Origin: Pseudobutyrivibrio sp.
GTDB lineage: Bacteria; Bacillota; Clostridia; Lachnospirales; Lachnospiraceae
Length of the DNA stretch: 64,000 bases
Reading direction: 5' to 3'
Assembly: GCF_015057185.1 (NCBI RefSeq)
Contig: NZ_SVEV01000016.1
Coordinates: forward strand, 19,123-83,122
In this document: positions 7,564-16,268 of the stretch, one piece after another
Position numbering within the stretch: the stretch's first letter is position 1
How the letters are laid out: every line of letters begins with the position of its first letter
The notes under the pieces: generated by a model
Database searches by the model: none
Seen by the model: the letters and a program-made list of their open reading frames with translations, nothing else
What the model was told of the DNA's origin: nothing
Position numbers and translations under genes: made by a program

Positions 7564-9633
7564 ATGACAAAGATTGTCGTAATTGGAGCAGGTTACGCAG
7601 GTGTACTTGCTACAAAGAAACTTGAAAAAAAGCTTCGTAAGAAAAAAATGGCAGATTCTACTCAGATAACACTTATTGATAAGCATCCTTATCATACAAT
7701 GCTAACTGAGTTACATGAGGTTGCAGCTTGCCGTGTAGGCGAGGAAAGCGTAAAGATGAATTTGGACCAGATTTTTGCTGGCCGCAAAGTAGATGTAGTT
7801 CTTGATACAGTCACAAAAGTTGATTTCGAGAATAATAAAGTTCAGGGAAAGAATAATCAATATGACTATGACTACCTTGTTGTTGCAGCAGGTTCAAAGC
7901 CAACCTACTTTGGTGTAGAGGGAGCTGAGGAAAACAGCTATTCCCTTTGGTCATATGATGATGCTGTAAAGCTTAGAGATAGAATTCACGACTGTTTCAG
8001 AATGGCAGCTGATGAGACTGACCCAGCAAAGAAAAAGGAACTTCTTAGCTTCTACGTTGTAGGTGCAGGCTTTACAGGTGTTGAGATGGTTGGAGAGTTG
8101 GCTGAGTACACTCCAATTCTTTGCAAGAGATTCAATATCAATAGAGAAGATGTAACTATCGTTGATGTTGATGGACTTTCTCGTCCAGTGCCAATCTTGC
8201 CAGAAAAGCTTTCAAACAAAGTAGATAGACGTCTTAGAAAAATGGGTGTTGATGTAGTGATGAACGCCAGTGTAGTAGGTGTTGGTAAAAACTTCATCAA
8301 GCTTAAGAAGAATGATGAGATAACAGAGCATGTTGCTGGAACAGTAATCTGGACAGCCGGTATCGAAAGCTCAGAGATTACTTCTGAAATTGCAAAGGAA
8401 GTTACTAGCGGTGGTAGAGGTCGAATTCAGGTTGATGAAAATCTTCGTTCGGTTGATTACAAGAATGTTTATGTTATTGGTGACAACATGCTTTACACTG
8501 CACCAGGTGAGGAAAGACCAGTCCCTCAGATGGTTGAAAATGCAGAGCATTCAGCGGCTACAGTAGCAAAAAATATTGTTAGTGAAATTACAAAGTCAGG
8601 CAAGCTAGAAGCTTACAACCCAAAATTCCATGGCGTTATGGTTTGCGTTGGTGGTAGATACGGTGTAGCTAGAGGTGGAATGGCAAAGCATCAGATTAAT
8701 TTTGCTTCATTCTTCGCTATGTTTGCAAAACACTTTATTAATATTATCTATTTCATTCAGGTAATGGGATGGACAAAAATCATTTCATACCTTAAGCATG
8801 AGTTCTTTACTATCAGAAATAATCGAAGCTTCTTAGGCGGACATTTTTCTAATAAAACTCCTAGCTTTATGCTAGTTCCATTACGTCTTTGGTTAGGTGC
8901 CGTTTGGGTATATGAGGGTGTAATGAAAATCTTAGAAGGTTGGCTTACTAAGCCAATGCTTTCAGGATTCTTTGGTGGTGCTAATGCTTGGTTTGATTCA
9001 CTCCTTGGTAGAATGACAGAGACAGCAGATGCAGTAGCTTCGGCTTCTACAGAAGTTGTAGCTACAGTTGATGCGACAGCATCAGCCTCAACAGCTGCAG
9101 CGGCAGGTGCGGCAGATGCAGTAGCTTCAGCATCTACAGCAGTTTCTTCAGCAGCAGGTGCAGCGGCTGACGCAGTAGCTTCTGCAGGTACAGTTATTTT
9201 TGATTGGAACTTCAAACTTTTTGAGACAATTCTTGTTTCAGGCACAGATCTTGTTCATTCAACAATTTCTGATATTGCATTTAAGATTCAAGTTCCATTT
9301 GTAGATTGGTTTGTAGAAAACGTAGTACTCGCTTCAGATGGTATGACAATGTTCATGCAGATTTTAATAGTAGTACTCCAGATTCTCATCGGTCTTGGAC
9401 TTATGGGAGGATGCTTTACATTCCTTTCAGCACTTGTTTCATTAGTACTTCAGGTAATGTTTGTAACAACTACAGGTTTATATTTGAATACGTTCTGGAT
9501 GATTTTTGCCGGATTAGCTTTAGTTTTTGGTGGCGGATATACACTTGGAATCGATTACTACTTGATGCCTTTCCTAAAGAAAAAGTGGCAAAAGGTCAAG
9601 TGGGCGAGAAAGTGGTATTTGTATAATGATTAA
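7564..9633 (+). CDS. ndh2: Type II NADH dehydrogenase with C-terminal membrane extension (EET Ndh2)
   Basis: Single-subunit FAD enzyme that would oxidise NADH and reduce a quinone without pumping protons. The ATG at 7564 is used because AAGGAAGAAAGGAA lies just upstream and the GAGYAG FAD-binding loop begins at residue 8. The second nucleotide-binding region is VVGAGFTGVEMVGELAEY; VIGDN is the late FAD motif. Classical NDH-2 is about 400 aa, whereas this is 689. From about residue 425 there are hydrophobic segments, then an Ala/Ser/Thr-rich linker of about 60 residues (485-545), then two more membrane segments and a basic tail. A membrane extension is a hallmark of the Listeria EET Ndh2. The stop overlaps the start of dmkB. 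Confidence 0.92.
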   Translation: MTKIVVIGAGYAGVLATKKLEKKLRKKKMADSTQITLIDKHPYHTMLTELHEVAACRVGEESVKMNLDQIFAGRKVDVVLDTVTKVDFENNKVQGKNNQYDYDYLVVAAGSKPTYFGVEGAEENSYSLWSYDDAVKLRDRIHDCFRMAADETDPAKKKELLSFYVVGAGFTGVEMVGELAEYTPILCKRFNINREDVTIVDVDGLSRPVPILPEKLSNKVDRRLRKMGVDVVMNASVVGVGKNFIKLKKNDEITEHVAGTVIWTAGIESSEITSEIAKEVTSGGRGRIQVDENLRSVDYKNVYVIGDNMLYTAPGEERPVPQMVENAEHSAATVAKNIVSEITKSGKLEAYNPKFHGVMVCVGGRYGVARGGMAKHQINFASFFAMFAKHFINIIYFIQVMGWTKIISYLKHEFFTIRNNRSFLGGHFSNKTPSFMLVPLRLWLGAVWVYEGVMKILEGWLTKPMLSGFFGGANAWFDSLLGRMTETADAVASASTEVVATVDATASASTAAAAGAADAVASASTAVSSAAGAAADAVASAGTVIFDWNFKLFETILVSGTDLVHSTISDIAFKIQVPFVDWFVENVVLASDGMTMFMQILIVVLQILIGLGLMGGCFTFLSALVSLVLQVMFVTTTGLYLNTFWMIFAGLALVFGGGYTLGIDYYLMPFLKKKWQKVKWARKWYLYND

Positions 9634-10585
9634 TCAAAAAATGGATTTTGAGACAGCCTTTAGTGAGGTTCAAAAAGAAGCTTCAAAGATTATTACATCT
9701 GGGCCAAGTCTTATAAATTCATATGTTTCATATCTTACAGATGTGACTGGAAAAATGATGCGTGCAAAGGCAGTTTTAGCCTGTGCCATGGATGAGGATG
9801 GTCTTGTTGACAGTGATGCAGTGAAATTTGCTGCAGCAGTTGAGGTTCTACATTTGGCCACATTAGTACATGACGACATTATGGATGATGCTGATACACG
9901 AAGAGGACAAGAGACACTCCAGAAAAAATCTGGCAAGAGAAATGCCGTGATTTGTGGCGACTTCCTACTTGCATCAGCAATTAGAGAAATCATTGATGTG
10001 GCTCAAAAGGATAATTACAAGGACTTCGATTTTTCTAAATATGTTCAGGATATTGCTTTAGGTGAGCTTAGACAAAACATTAATAATAGAAATTATCGAC
10101 TTAAAACATTTAGATATTTGTCTATTATTGACGGTAAAACGGCAGCCTTGTTTGAGGCATCCTTCCACGCTGGGGCATTGGTTTTAAATGCTGATAAAAA
10201 GACTCAAAAGCTTTATAGAAGACTTGGTAGATATATAGGTATTATTTTCCAGCTAACAGATGACTGTATTGATTATGAAAATACAAAGGACAGTGCATTA
10301 AAGCCCGTCCAATCTGATTTTGAAAATGGTGTTATTACTCTACCTCTTATACATGCATTTGAGAATGACCCTACTCTTATAAAAAAGGCTGAGCAGGGAA
10401 GACTTTCAAAAGAAGAAGTGTTTGATGCTGTAGAAAAGCATGAGGGGGTAGCTTATACCCACAGTGTTGCAGAAAGCTATTTCGTAAGAGCAAAAGCAAT
10501 TATTGATGAGCTGCAAATGTGCAACGCAAAGAAGCTTATTATAAGCAAACTATTAGATAGGGCATATATAGGCCTATCAAAATGA
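9626..10585 (+). CDS. dmkB: Polyprenyl diphosphate synthase (EET-type DmkB)
   Basis: Trans-isoprenyl diphosphate synthase, 319 aa, expected to make the long prenyl chain that DmkA attaches to naphthoate. The first Asp-rich motif is LVHDDIMDDADTRRG and the second is QLTDDCIDYE. GDFLLASA and the GELRQ helix are also family features. The start overlaps the end of ndh2 by 8 bases, so translation is probably coupled. Chain length cannot be read from the sequence. Confidence 0.9.
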   Translation: MINQKMDFETAFSEVQKEASKIITSGPSLINSYVSYLTDVTGKMMRAKAVLACAMDEDGLVDSDAVKFAAAVEVLHLATLVHDDIMDDADTRRGQETLQKKSGKRNAVICGDFLLASAIREIIDVAQKDNYKDFDFSKYVQDIALGELRQNINNRNYRLKTFRYLSIIDGKTAALFEASFHAGALVLNADKKTQKLYRRLGRYIGIIFQLTDDCIDYENTKDSALKPVQSDFENGVITLPLIHAFENDPTLIKKAEQGRLSKEEVFDAVEKHEGVAYTHSVAESYFVRAKAIIDELQMCNAKKLIISKLLDRAYIGLSK

Positions 10586-10646
10586 TATTTATAGTGTTTT
10601 TTTCACTAGAAATATAGTACTAAATTTGGAGAGAAAGGAATAAAAA

Positions 10647-11729
10647 ATGAAAAAGAATTTAGTCGCAATTATGTGTGTTGCAGCACTTTCTGCAACTGCA
10701 CTTGTTGGCTGTGGTTCCAAGCAAGCTGACACAACTGCTACAACTGAAACTAATTCTTCAGTAGAGGCAACAACTGATGGAGCAACAGCAAATGTTGCTG
10801 CAGAGGGAGAACTTTTAACAGGTATTGGTACATCTGTATCAATCGCAGATTCACAGGACGCTACAGCAGATGCTGACGGTACAGCTCAGTGTGATGCTAC
10901 AATCGCTGCTGTAACAGTTGATTCAAATGGCGCTATTGTTGAGTGTGTTATCGATATAGCACAGACAAAGATTGGCGTAAGCTCAGATGGAAAGATTACT
11001 TCTGATATCAATGCTGAGTATCCTTCAAAGAGAGAGCTTGGCGATGACTACGGTATGAAGAAGGCTTCTGTAATCGGTAAGGAATGGTATGAGCAGGCTG
11101 ATGCTTTTGCAGCATGGGCTGTAGGTAAGACAAGAGATGAAATCAGTGGTATGGCTATCACAGATGGTCTTGCAGGTGATGCAGATCTTGCTGCTTCAGT
11201 TTCAATCCACGTGACAGGTTTCCAGGCAGCAGTTGTTGAAGCTATGGATAACGCAGTAAGCGGTGGTGCAGTAGCTGGAGACAAGCTTGGTCTTGGTGTT
11301 TCTACAAAAATCTCAAATTCTGTAGATGCAACAGCAGATGCTGATGGTACAGCAGAGGCTTACACAACAATTTCTGTTCTTACAGTAAATGGCGATGGTG
11401 TAATCACAAGCTCAATTCTTGATGCAGTTCAGGCAAAGATTACTTTTGATGCAACAGGTGTTATTACAGCTGATAAGAACGCAGAAGTAGCTAGCAAGAA
11501 CGAGCTTGGTGATGCTTACGGTATGAAGGCAGCATCAGCTATTGGTAAGGAATGGAATGAACAGGCAGCTTCTTATGCTGAGTACACAGTAGGTAAGACT
11601 CTTGATGAAGTTCAGGGTACTGCTGTAGAAGAAGGTCGTGCAGCAGATGCAGATCTTGCAGCTTCAGTTTCAATTCACATTACAGATTTTAACTCTGTAA
11701 TTGCAAAGGCTGTTGAAAGCGCAAAATAA
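10647..11729 (+). CDS. pplA: PplA-like lipoprotein with two FMN-binding repeats
   Basis: Secreted lipoprotein expected to carry covalent FMN and deliver electrons outside the cell. The lipobox is LVGC (Cys22). After a Thr/Ser-rich tether (about 24-55) come two homologous repeats (about 56-197 and 212-357). Each has a GTSVSIADS/GVSTKISNS-like strand, DATADADGTA, a glycine turn (SNGAI, GDGVI), ELGDxYGMK, GKEWxEQA, VGKT and a closing DADLAASVSIH. By position, the closing motif matches the ApbE flavinylation motif of FMN_bind domains, with Ser184 and Ser340 where Thr is usual. Thr73 and Thr229 in DATAD are alternative candidates. A terminator follows the gene. Confidence 0.85.
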   Translation: MKKNLVAIMCVAALSATALVGCGSKQADTTATTETNSSVEATTDGATANVAAEGELLTGIGTSVSIADSQDATADADGTAQCDATIAAVTVDSNGAIVECVIDIAQTKIGVSSDGKITSDINAEYPSKRELGDDYGMKKASVIGKEWYEQADAFAAWAVGKTRDEISGMAITDGLAGDADLAASVSIHVTGFQAAVVEAMDNAVSGGAVAGDKLGLGVSTKISNSVDATADADGTAEAYTTISVLTVNGDGVITSSILDAVQAKITFDATGVITADKNAEVASKNELGDAYGMKAASAIGKEWNEQAASYAEYTVGKTLDEVQGTAVEEGRAADADLAASVSIHITDFNSVIAKAVESAK

Positions 11730-11753
11730 TTATTTTACAATGAGATAGCAATA

Positions 11754-11790
11754 GGGGAGTGTGCCTTTTGCACACTCCTCAATCTTTTTA
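11754..11790 (+). terminator. Hairpin terminator between pplA and fmnB
   Basis: GGAGTGTGC (11756-11764) pairs with GCACACTCC (11770-11778) over a short loop, followed by TCAATCTTTTTA. It probably gives partial termination, leaving pplA more abundant than fmnB-eetA-eetB. Confidence 0.75.
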
Positions 11791-11803
11791 GAAGGGTTTC
11801 CTT

Positions 11804-12886
11804 ATGAATCGAATAAAAGCAGCATCTGTAATGCTGATAGTATTATTAATAGTATTTATATTGGCAGTTCAAAATGGATTACTTTCTAATAACAAGTCCG
11901 TTGATACTGCAGAAAAAACAAAATATACAGCTACATTTTTGGACATATTTGATACCCGTACAGAGATTGTTGGATACGGGGCTACTGAAGAAGAATTCTC
12001 AAACCAAGCGGAAATCATAAGAGAACGCTTAGTTTTTTATAATAATTTATTTGATATTTACAACGATTATGATGGTATTAACAATATTAAGACTGTCAAT
12101 GATAATGCAGGTATTGCACCAGTAGAAGTGGATCCTGAAATAATTGATTTGCTTAAATTTAGTAAGGATATGTATGACTTAACCGATGGGAAGGTCAACG
12201 TAGCTATGGGCTCAGTACTTTCTATTTGGCATGAGCATAGAGAGTATGGAAGTAATAATCCTGAACGAGCAACTCTTCCTGATATAGAGGAGCTTAAAGA
12301 AGCAAATAATCATACTAATATTGAAGATTTGATAATTGATGAAGAAAACAACACAGTTTATTTAGCAGACCCAGAAATGTCACTTGATGTGGGAAGTACA
12401 GCTAAGGGATATGCAGTTCAAAAGGTTATGGACTATTGCAGACAGCAGGGAATGGACAATATTCTCCTTAGCTTAGGCGGTAATATTTCTGGGTTAGGAA
12501 CAAGAATTGATGGAACTCAATTTAGAATAGCAATCCAAAATCCAGATATGGATAGTGACCAGGAATATATCGAAAAATTGGATATAACAGATGGCCAGTG
12601 TGTGGTTTCATCAGGTGATTATCAGAGATATTACGTGGTAGATGGAAAGGTCTATTGCCATATTATTAATCCAGAAACCTTGTATCCGGCAGAGACATTT
12701 GCTGCTGTTTCTGTACTAGCAGATGATTCAGGTATGGCAGACGCACTTTCAACAGCCCTTTATAATATGACAATTGATGAGGGGCTTGAGTTTGTAAATA
12801 GTCATGATAATATTGAGGCTATGTGGGTTTATCATGATGGCACCAAGGTATACTCAGACCATTTTGAGGAAAGTATCGTTAAATAA
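11804..12886 (+). CDS. fmnB: ApbE-family FAD:protein FMN transferase (FmnB)
   Basis: Extracytoplasmic enzyme that would use FAD to attach FMN covalently to PplA. It has an N-terminal membrane segment (about residues 5-24) without a lipobox cysteine, so it should be anchored by an uncleaved helix rather than lipid. ApbE features seen are TEI near the start, SLDVGSTAKGYAV, ILLSLGGNISGLG, SSGDYQRYYVVDG, HIINPETLYPA and a late MADALSTALYN. Mg2+- and FAD-binding residues lie in these motifs by family analogy. It sits next to its presumed substrate, as in the Listeria EET locus. eetA starts 4 bases after the stop. Confidence 0.9.
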   Translation: MNRIKAASVMLIVLLIVFILAVQNGLLSNNKSVDTAEKTKYTATFLDIFDTRTEIVGYGATEEEFSNQAEIIRERLVFYNNLFDIYNDYDGINNIKTVNDNAGIAPVEVDPEIIDLLKFSKDMYDLTDGKVNVAMGSVLSIWHEHREYGSNNPERATLPDIEELKEANNHTNIEDLIIDEENNTVYLADPEMSLDVGSTAKGYAVQKVMDYCRQQGMDNILLSLGGNISGLGTRIDGTQFRIAIQNPDMDSDQEYIEKLDITDGQCVVSSGDYQRYYVVDGKVYCHIINPETLYPAETFAAVSVLADDSGMADALSTALYNMTIDEGLEFVNSHDNIEAMWVYHDGTKVYSDHFEESIVK

Positions 12887-12889
12887 AGT

Positions 12890-13267
12890 ATGAAAAAGAA
12901 TGACATTATTTTAATAATTACAATATTAGTTATTACCTTTGCAGGTGTTTTGTTTATGGGTATACAGCAAAGGAAAAATACTGATGATAATGCTATGGTA
13001 GTTATTTCCATAGATGGTGAAGAATATGGAAGATATCCACTGAATCAGGAACACACTGAAAAAATAGAGCTGCCAGACGGTTCATTCAATACTCTACAGA
13101 TTTCAGATGGATATGCAGATATGATAGAGGCTGACTGCCGAGATCAGATATGTGTTAATCATTTCCACATTCATTACTCAGGAGAAACTATAGTTTGCCT
13201 GCCAAATAAGGTTGTGGTAGAAATAGTTGGTGGCGAAGAGGATGACATTGACGGGGCAACACATTAG
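12890..13267 (+). CDS. eetA: NusG domain II-containing membrane protein (EetA)
   Basis: Small protein (125 aa) with one N-terminal membrane helix (about 5-25) and an extracytoplasmic NusG-domain-II-like fold. Diagnostic segments are VVISIDGEEYGRYPL, the Cys-containing ADCRDQICVNH and ETIVCLPNKVVVEIVGG. In the Listeria EET locus the equivalent EetA is required for electron transfer; its chemical role is not settled. It is translated between fmnB and eetB with almost no spacing. Confidence 0.85.
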   Translation: MKKNDIILIITILVITFAGVLFMGIQQRKNTDDNAMVVISIDGEEYGRYPLNQEHTEKIELPDGSFNTLQISDGYADMIEADCRDQICVNHFHIHYSGETIVCLPNKVVVEIVGGEEDDIDGATH

Positions 13268-13281
13268 AAACAGGAGATTTT

Positions 13282-13773
13282 ATGAAAACAAATAAAATAG
13301 CTTTTTTAGGACTTTTGGTTGCTCTTGCCTTTGTACTTTCTTATGTAGAAATGTTACTTCCTATCAGCATAGGCATTCCAGGAGCAAAAATCGGCCTTGC
13401 TAATTTGGTGGTCATGGTGGCTTTATATACCATAGGTCCAAAAAATGCATTTATCCTTTCAATTGTGAGGGTAGTTTTAGTAGGTTTTACATTTGGAAAT
13501 ATGGCTATGATGATTTACTCAATGGCTGGAGCAATGCTTTCATTTGTAGCAATGATAATAGGTAAAAAAACAAAACTTTTTTCTATTACTGGTGTCAGTG
13601 TTTTGGGTGGAGTATTCCATAATGTGGGTCAGATTATCGTAGCAATTATTGCACTTGATGCAGCAAGCCTTGTGTATTATTTTCCATTCTTAGTTGTTAT
13701 CGGAACAATTTCAGGTATAGTAATTGGTATTGTTTCTGGAATGATTACCGAAAGAATAAAGGTAACCTTCTAG
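13282..13773 (+). CDS. eetB: Gx transporter family membrane protein (EetB)
   Basis: Integral membrane protein, 163 aa, with five or six hydrophobic segments. It starts with FLGLLVALAFVLSYVEMLLP and has the family-typical IGIPGAKIGLANLVVMVALY, followed by FTFGN and SMAGAMLSF. The family resembles heptaprenyl-synthase component I/ECF-S-like proteins. In EET loci it is EetB, the membrane partner of EetA. It is the last gene of the operon, followed by a hairpin at 13831-13851. Confidence 0.85.
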   Translation: MKTNKIAFLGLLVALAFVLSYVEMLLPISIGIPGAKIGLANLVVMVALYTIGPKNAFILSIVRVVLVGFTFGNMAMMIYSMAGAMLSFVAMIIGKKTKLFSITGVSVLGGVFHNVGQIIVAIIALDAASLVYYFPFLVVIGTISGIVIGIVSGMITERIKVTF

Positions 13774-13830
13774 AATTGACAAACTACTCAAAACAAAATA
13801 AAATATTTACCTAGTAATTAGATAGGAAAA

Positions 13831-13858
13831 AGCAGATGCTGGGCATCTGCTTTACTTG
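13831..13858 (+). terminator. Terminator closing the EET operon
   Basis: AGCAGATGC (13831-13839) pairs with GCATCTGCT (13843-13851) over a 3-base loop, followed by a modest T-rich run. Confidence 0.7.
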
Positions 13859-13880
13859 TGTTTTATAGAAGGATATTAAA

Positions 13881-15050
13881 ATGAGAGAAATCGAGTATAA
13901 GGAATTAGCCCAATTAGCAGATGAAAGCTATACATTAGTAGATGTGCGAAATGAGGGCAGTTTGAAATATGGAATGATTCCAGGTGCAATCAGTATCACT
14001 CATCAATATTTTGAGGAGGATATTGAGAGTGTTATTAAAAAATTAGATAAGAATAAAAAGATTATCTTGTATTGTACTAGAGGTCAGGTTTCTCTTGATG
14101 ATGCTGAGCTTTTGAGCTCTGAGGGATTTGACGCAGTCAGTCTAAAGGGCGGTTACAACAGCTATTTGTCAGCTTTAATGGAGCAACAAAAGTCAGAGAG
14201 CCGTGATGAACTTGCGGAACAAACAGCTGAGATTGAAAAGAGCATTAGGAAAAAGTTTCACAAAACTTTGTTTTCCCCATTTGCTAGGGCTTGCAAGGAA
14301 TACGAGCTAATAAAAGAAGGAGACCATATATGTGTGTGCATTTCTGGTGGCAAGGATTCTATGCTTATGGCCAAGCTTTTTCAGGAAATCAAGCGTCATC
14401 AGAAGGTCAATTTTGAACTAACATTTCTTGTTATGGATCCCGGGTATAGCGCTGTGAATAGACAGCTGATAGAGAGTAATGCAAAGCTGATGGGCATTCC
14501 TATTGTTGTGTATGAGAGCGATATTTTCGATGCGGTTGATACCGTAGATAAGAACCCATGCTATTTATGTGCGAGAATGCGTAGAGGGCATCTTTATTCA
14601 AAGGCAAAAGAACTTGGCTGTAATAAAATTGCTTTAGGTCATCATTATGATGATGTTATTGAAACAATCCTTATGGGAATGCTTTACGGTGCTCAGGTAC
14701 AGACAATGATGCCAAAGCTACATTCTACTAATTTCGAAGGAATGGAATTGATTAGACCACTTTATTTGGTCCGTCAGGATGATATTATTGCATGGCAACG
14801 TTACAATGGTTTTCACTTTTTACAGTGCGCATGTCATTTTACAGAGACCTGTGACAGCTGCTCAACAGATGGCACTAGCGCATCTAAGCGTTTGGAAACT
14901 AGAAATCTTATTGCTGAGCTTAAGAAAACAAATCCATATGTTGAGTCCAATATTTTCCGCAGTGTAGAAAATGTTAATCTGGCAACAGTTATTGCCTATA
15001 AGCAGGATGGTGTTAAGCATCATTTCCTAGATACTTATGATGAACAATAG
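13881..15050 (+). CDS. Rhodanese-TtcA fusion, probable tRNA 2-thiolation enzyme
   Basis: An N-terminal rhodanese domain (about 1-100) has active-site Cys65 in YCTRGQVS. It is fused to a PP-loop ATPase of the TtcA/TtuA type with SGGKDS at 155-160, CYLCARMRRG (Cys227, Cys230) and GHHYDDVIETILM. Cys227 and Cys230 plus the later CAC (316, 318) and CDSC (324, 327) could hold an Fe-S cluster and/or zinc. TtcA-type enzymes thiolate C32, or U54 in relatives, of tRNA. The fused rhodanese would supply persulfide sulfur in cis. It precedes a TcdA-like tRNA enzyme by 19 bases, forming a tRNA-modification pair. Confidence 0.85.
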   Translation: MREIEYKELAQLADESYTLVDVRNEGSLKYGMIPGAISITHQYFEEDIESVIKKLDKNKKIILYCTRGQVSLDDAELLSSEGFDAVSLKGGYNSYLSALMEQQKSESRDELAEQTAEIEKSIRKKFHKTLFSPFARACKEYELIKEGDHICVCISGGKDSMLMAKLFQEIKRHQKVNFELTFLVMDPGYSAVNRQLIESNAKLMGIPIVVYESDIFDAVDTVDKNPCYLCARMRRGHLYSKAKELGCNKIALGHHYDDVIETILMGMLYGAQVQTMMPKLHSTNFEGMELIRPLYLVRQDDIIAWQRYNGFHFLQCACHFTETCDSCSTDGTSASKRLETRNLIAELKKTNPYVESNIFRSVENVNLATVIAYKQDGVKHHFLDTYDEQ

Positions 15051-15069
15051 ATAATAAATAGAGGTATAT

Positions 15070-15837
15070 ATGTTAAATCAGTTTTCGAGAACAGAGTTGC
15101 TTCTTGGTAAGGATGCCATGGAGCAGCTAGAGAATAAAAGAGTTGCCATTTTCGGAATCGGTGGCGTCGGCGGATATGTGTGTGAGGCCCTTGTGCGTAC
15201 AGGCATTGGTCATTTCGATTTGATTGATGATGACAAGGTATGTCTGACTAACCTTAACAGACAGATAATTGCCACCCGTTCAACAGTTGGCAAGGACAAG
15301 GTTGAGGTCATGAAGGAGCGTATGCTTGATATTAATCCTAAGGCTGATATTACAGTTCATAAATGCTTTTTCCTGCCTGAAAATGCGGACCAATTTGATT
15401 TTAAGTCTTATGATTATGTTGTGGATGCTGTGGATACAGTTACTGCTAAAATAGAGATTATCATGAGATGTAAGGCTGAGGATGTTCCTGTAATCAGTTG
15501 TATGGGTGCAGGAAACAAACTAGATCCTAGTCGTTTTAGAGTAGCAGATATTTATAAGACAACAATGTGCCCTTTGGCAAAGGTTATGCGTCGAGAAATG
15601 AAAAAAAGAGGAGTAAAAAATCTTAAGGTTGTCTTTTCCGACGAAAAGCCTACACGCCCAATTGAGGATATGGCAATCAGTTGTAGAACAAATTGTATAT
15701 GCCCACCAGGTGCTGAGCATAAGTGCACTGAGCGAAGAGATATTCCGGGCTCAATAGCCTTTACGCCTGCAGTGGCAGGACTTGTGCTTGCCAGTGAGGT
15801 AATCAAGGATTTATCAAATGGATTTGGACGCCAATAA
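15070..15837 (+). CDS. tcdA: ThiF/E1-like tRNA threonylcarbamoyladenosine dehydratase
   Basis: ATP-dependent enzyme that cyclises the t6A37 modification of tRNA (TcdA/CsdL/YgdL family), 255 aa. N-terminal FSRTELLLG is the family start. The nucleotide loop is FGIGGVGGY, followed by DDDKVCLTNLNRQ, DAVDTVTAK, SCMGAGNKLDP and DIYKTTMCPLAKVMR. Cys-rich SCRTNCICPPGAEHKC lies late in the protein. A catalytic/sulfur-acceptor Cys is typical of the E1-like family. The neighbouring TtcA-like gene fits a tRNA-modification operon; in E. coli, tcdA is linked to the CsdA/CsdE sulfur proteins. Confidence 0.9.
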   Translation: MLNQFSRTELLLGKDAMEQLENKRVAIFGIGGVGGYVCEALVRTGIGHFDLIDDDKVCLTNLNRQIIATRSTVGKDKVEVMKERMLDINPKADITVHKCFFLPENADQFDFKSYDYVVDAVDTVTAKIEIIMRCKAEDVPVISCMGAGNKLDPSRFRVADIYKTTMCPLAKVMRREMKKRGVKNLKVVFSDEKPTRPIEDMAISCRTNCICPPGAEHKCTERRDIPGSIAFTPAVAGLVLASEVIKDLSNGFGRQ

Positions 15838-15845
15838 TAAAGTCC

Positions 15846-16265
15846 TTAATGATTAATATATTTAACTATATATCTAGCCAGTTCTGGAATGGTTTCAACA
15901 GCTGCATATTCTCTTGGATTCGAAGGTAGATTTAAGTCTCTTTGTATTGAATACAAAAGGAGTGCAGTTTTTGTTGATTCAGAGGTGGCTTTATCACAAG
16001 GTGTTGCTAGGTCGATTTCTCTGAGTACAGAGGAATCGATTTTCATCATTTTAGATAAACTAATTACGGCAAGTGCCTTTAGATTTTCCTCAGGCTCTTC
16101 TGGGGATAATACGTATTTTTTTAAAATATAATTTCTTATGTGCTGATAAACAAAGGCATAGTCACTATTGTTTCCATTTAAGATTGTTTGGGCTTCCTCA
16201 TCAGCCCCTTCCTTAGCTGCTTTTAAAAGTCTAGTTACAATTGCGCGTCTCTTCTCTGAATCCAT
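15846..16265 (-). CDS. Unknown 139-aa protein co-transcribed with SufE
   Basis: I do not recognise this protein. It is acidic and mostly helical, without a signal peptide or membrane segment. Two blocks stand out: a helix (AIVTRLLKAAKEGADEEAQTIL) and a C-terminal stretch (TALLLYSIQRDLNLP... TIPELARYIVKYI), which has the feel of a carrier-protein-like helix pair but lacks a clear phosphopantetheine Ser motif. A CDK segment contains its only cysteine. It starts 3 bases after the sufE stop on the same strand, so it is probably translated with sufE and may be a partner in sulfur transfer. Confidence 0.7.
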   Translation of the reverse strand: MDSEKRRAIVTRLLKAAKEGADEEAQTILNGNNSDYAFVYQHIRNYILKKYVLSPEEPEENLKALAVISLSKMMKIDSSVLREIDLATPCDKATSESTKTALLLYSIQRDLNLPSNPREYAAVETIPELARYIVKYINH

Positions 16266-16268
16266 GTC

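Noticed and set aside
8757..9245. 162-codon open frame on the minus strand inside ndh2
   Set aside because: It is the antisense of the repetitive Ala/Ser linker and flanks; no ribosome site, and composition reflects the repeat.
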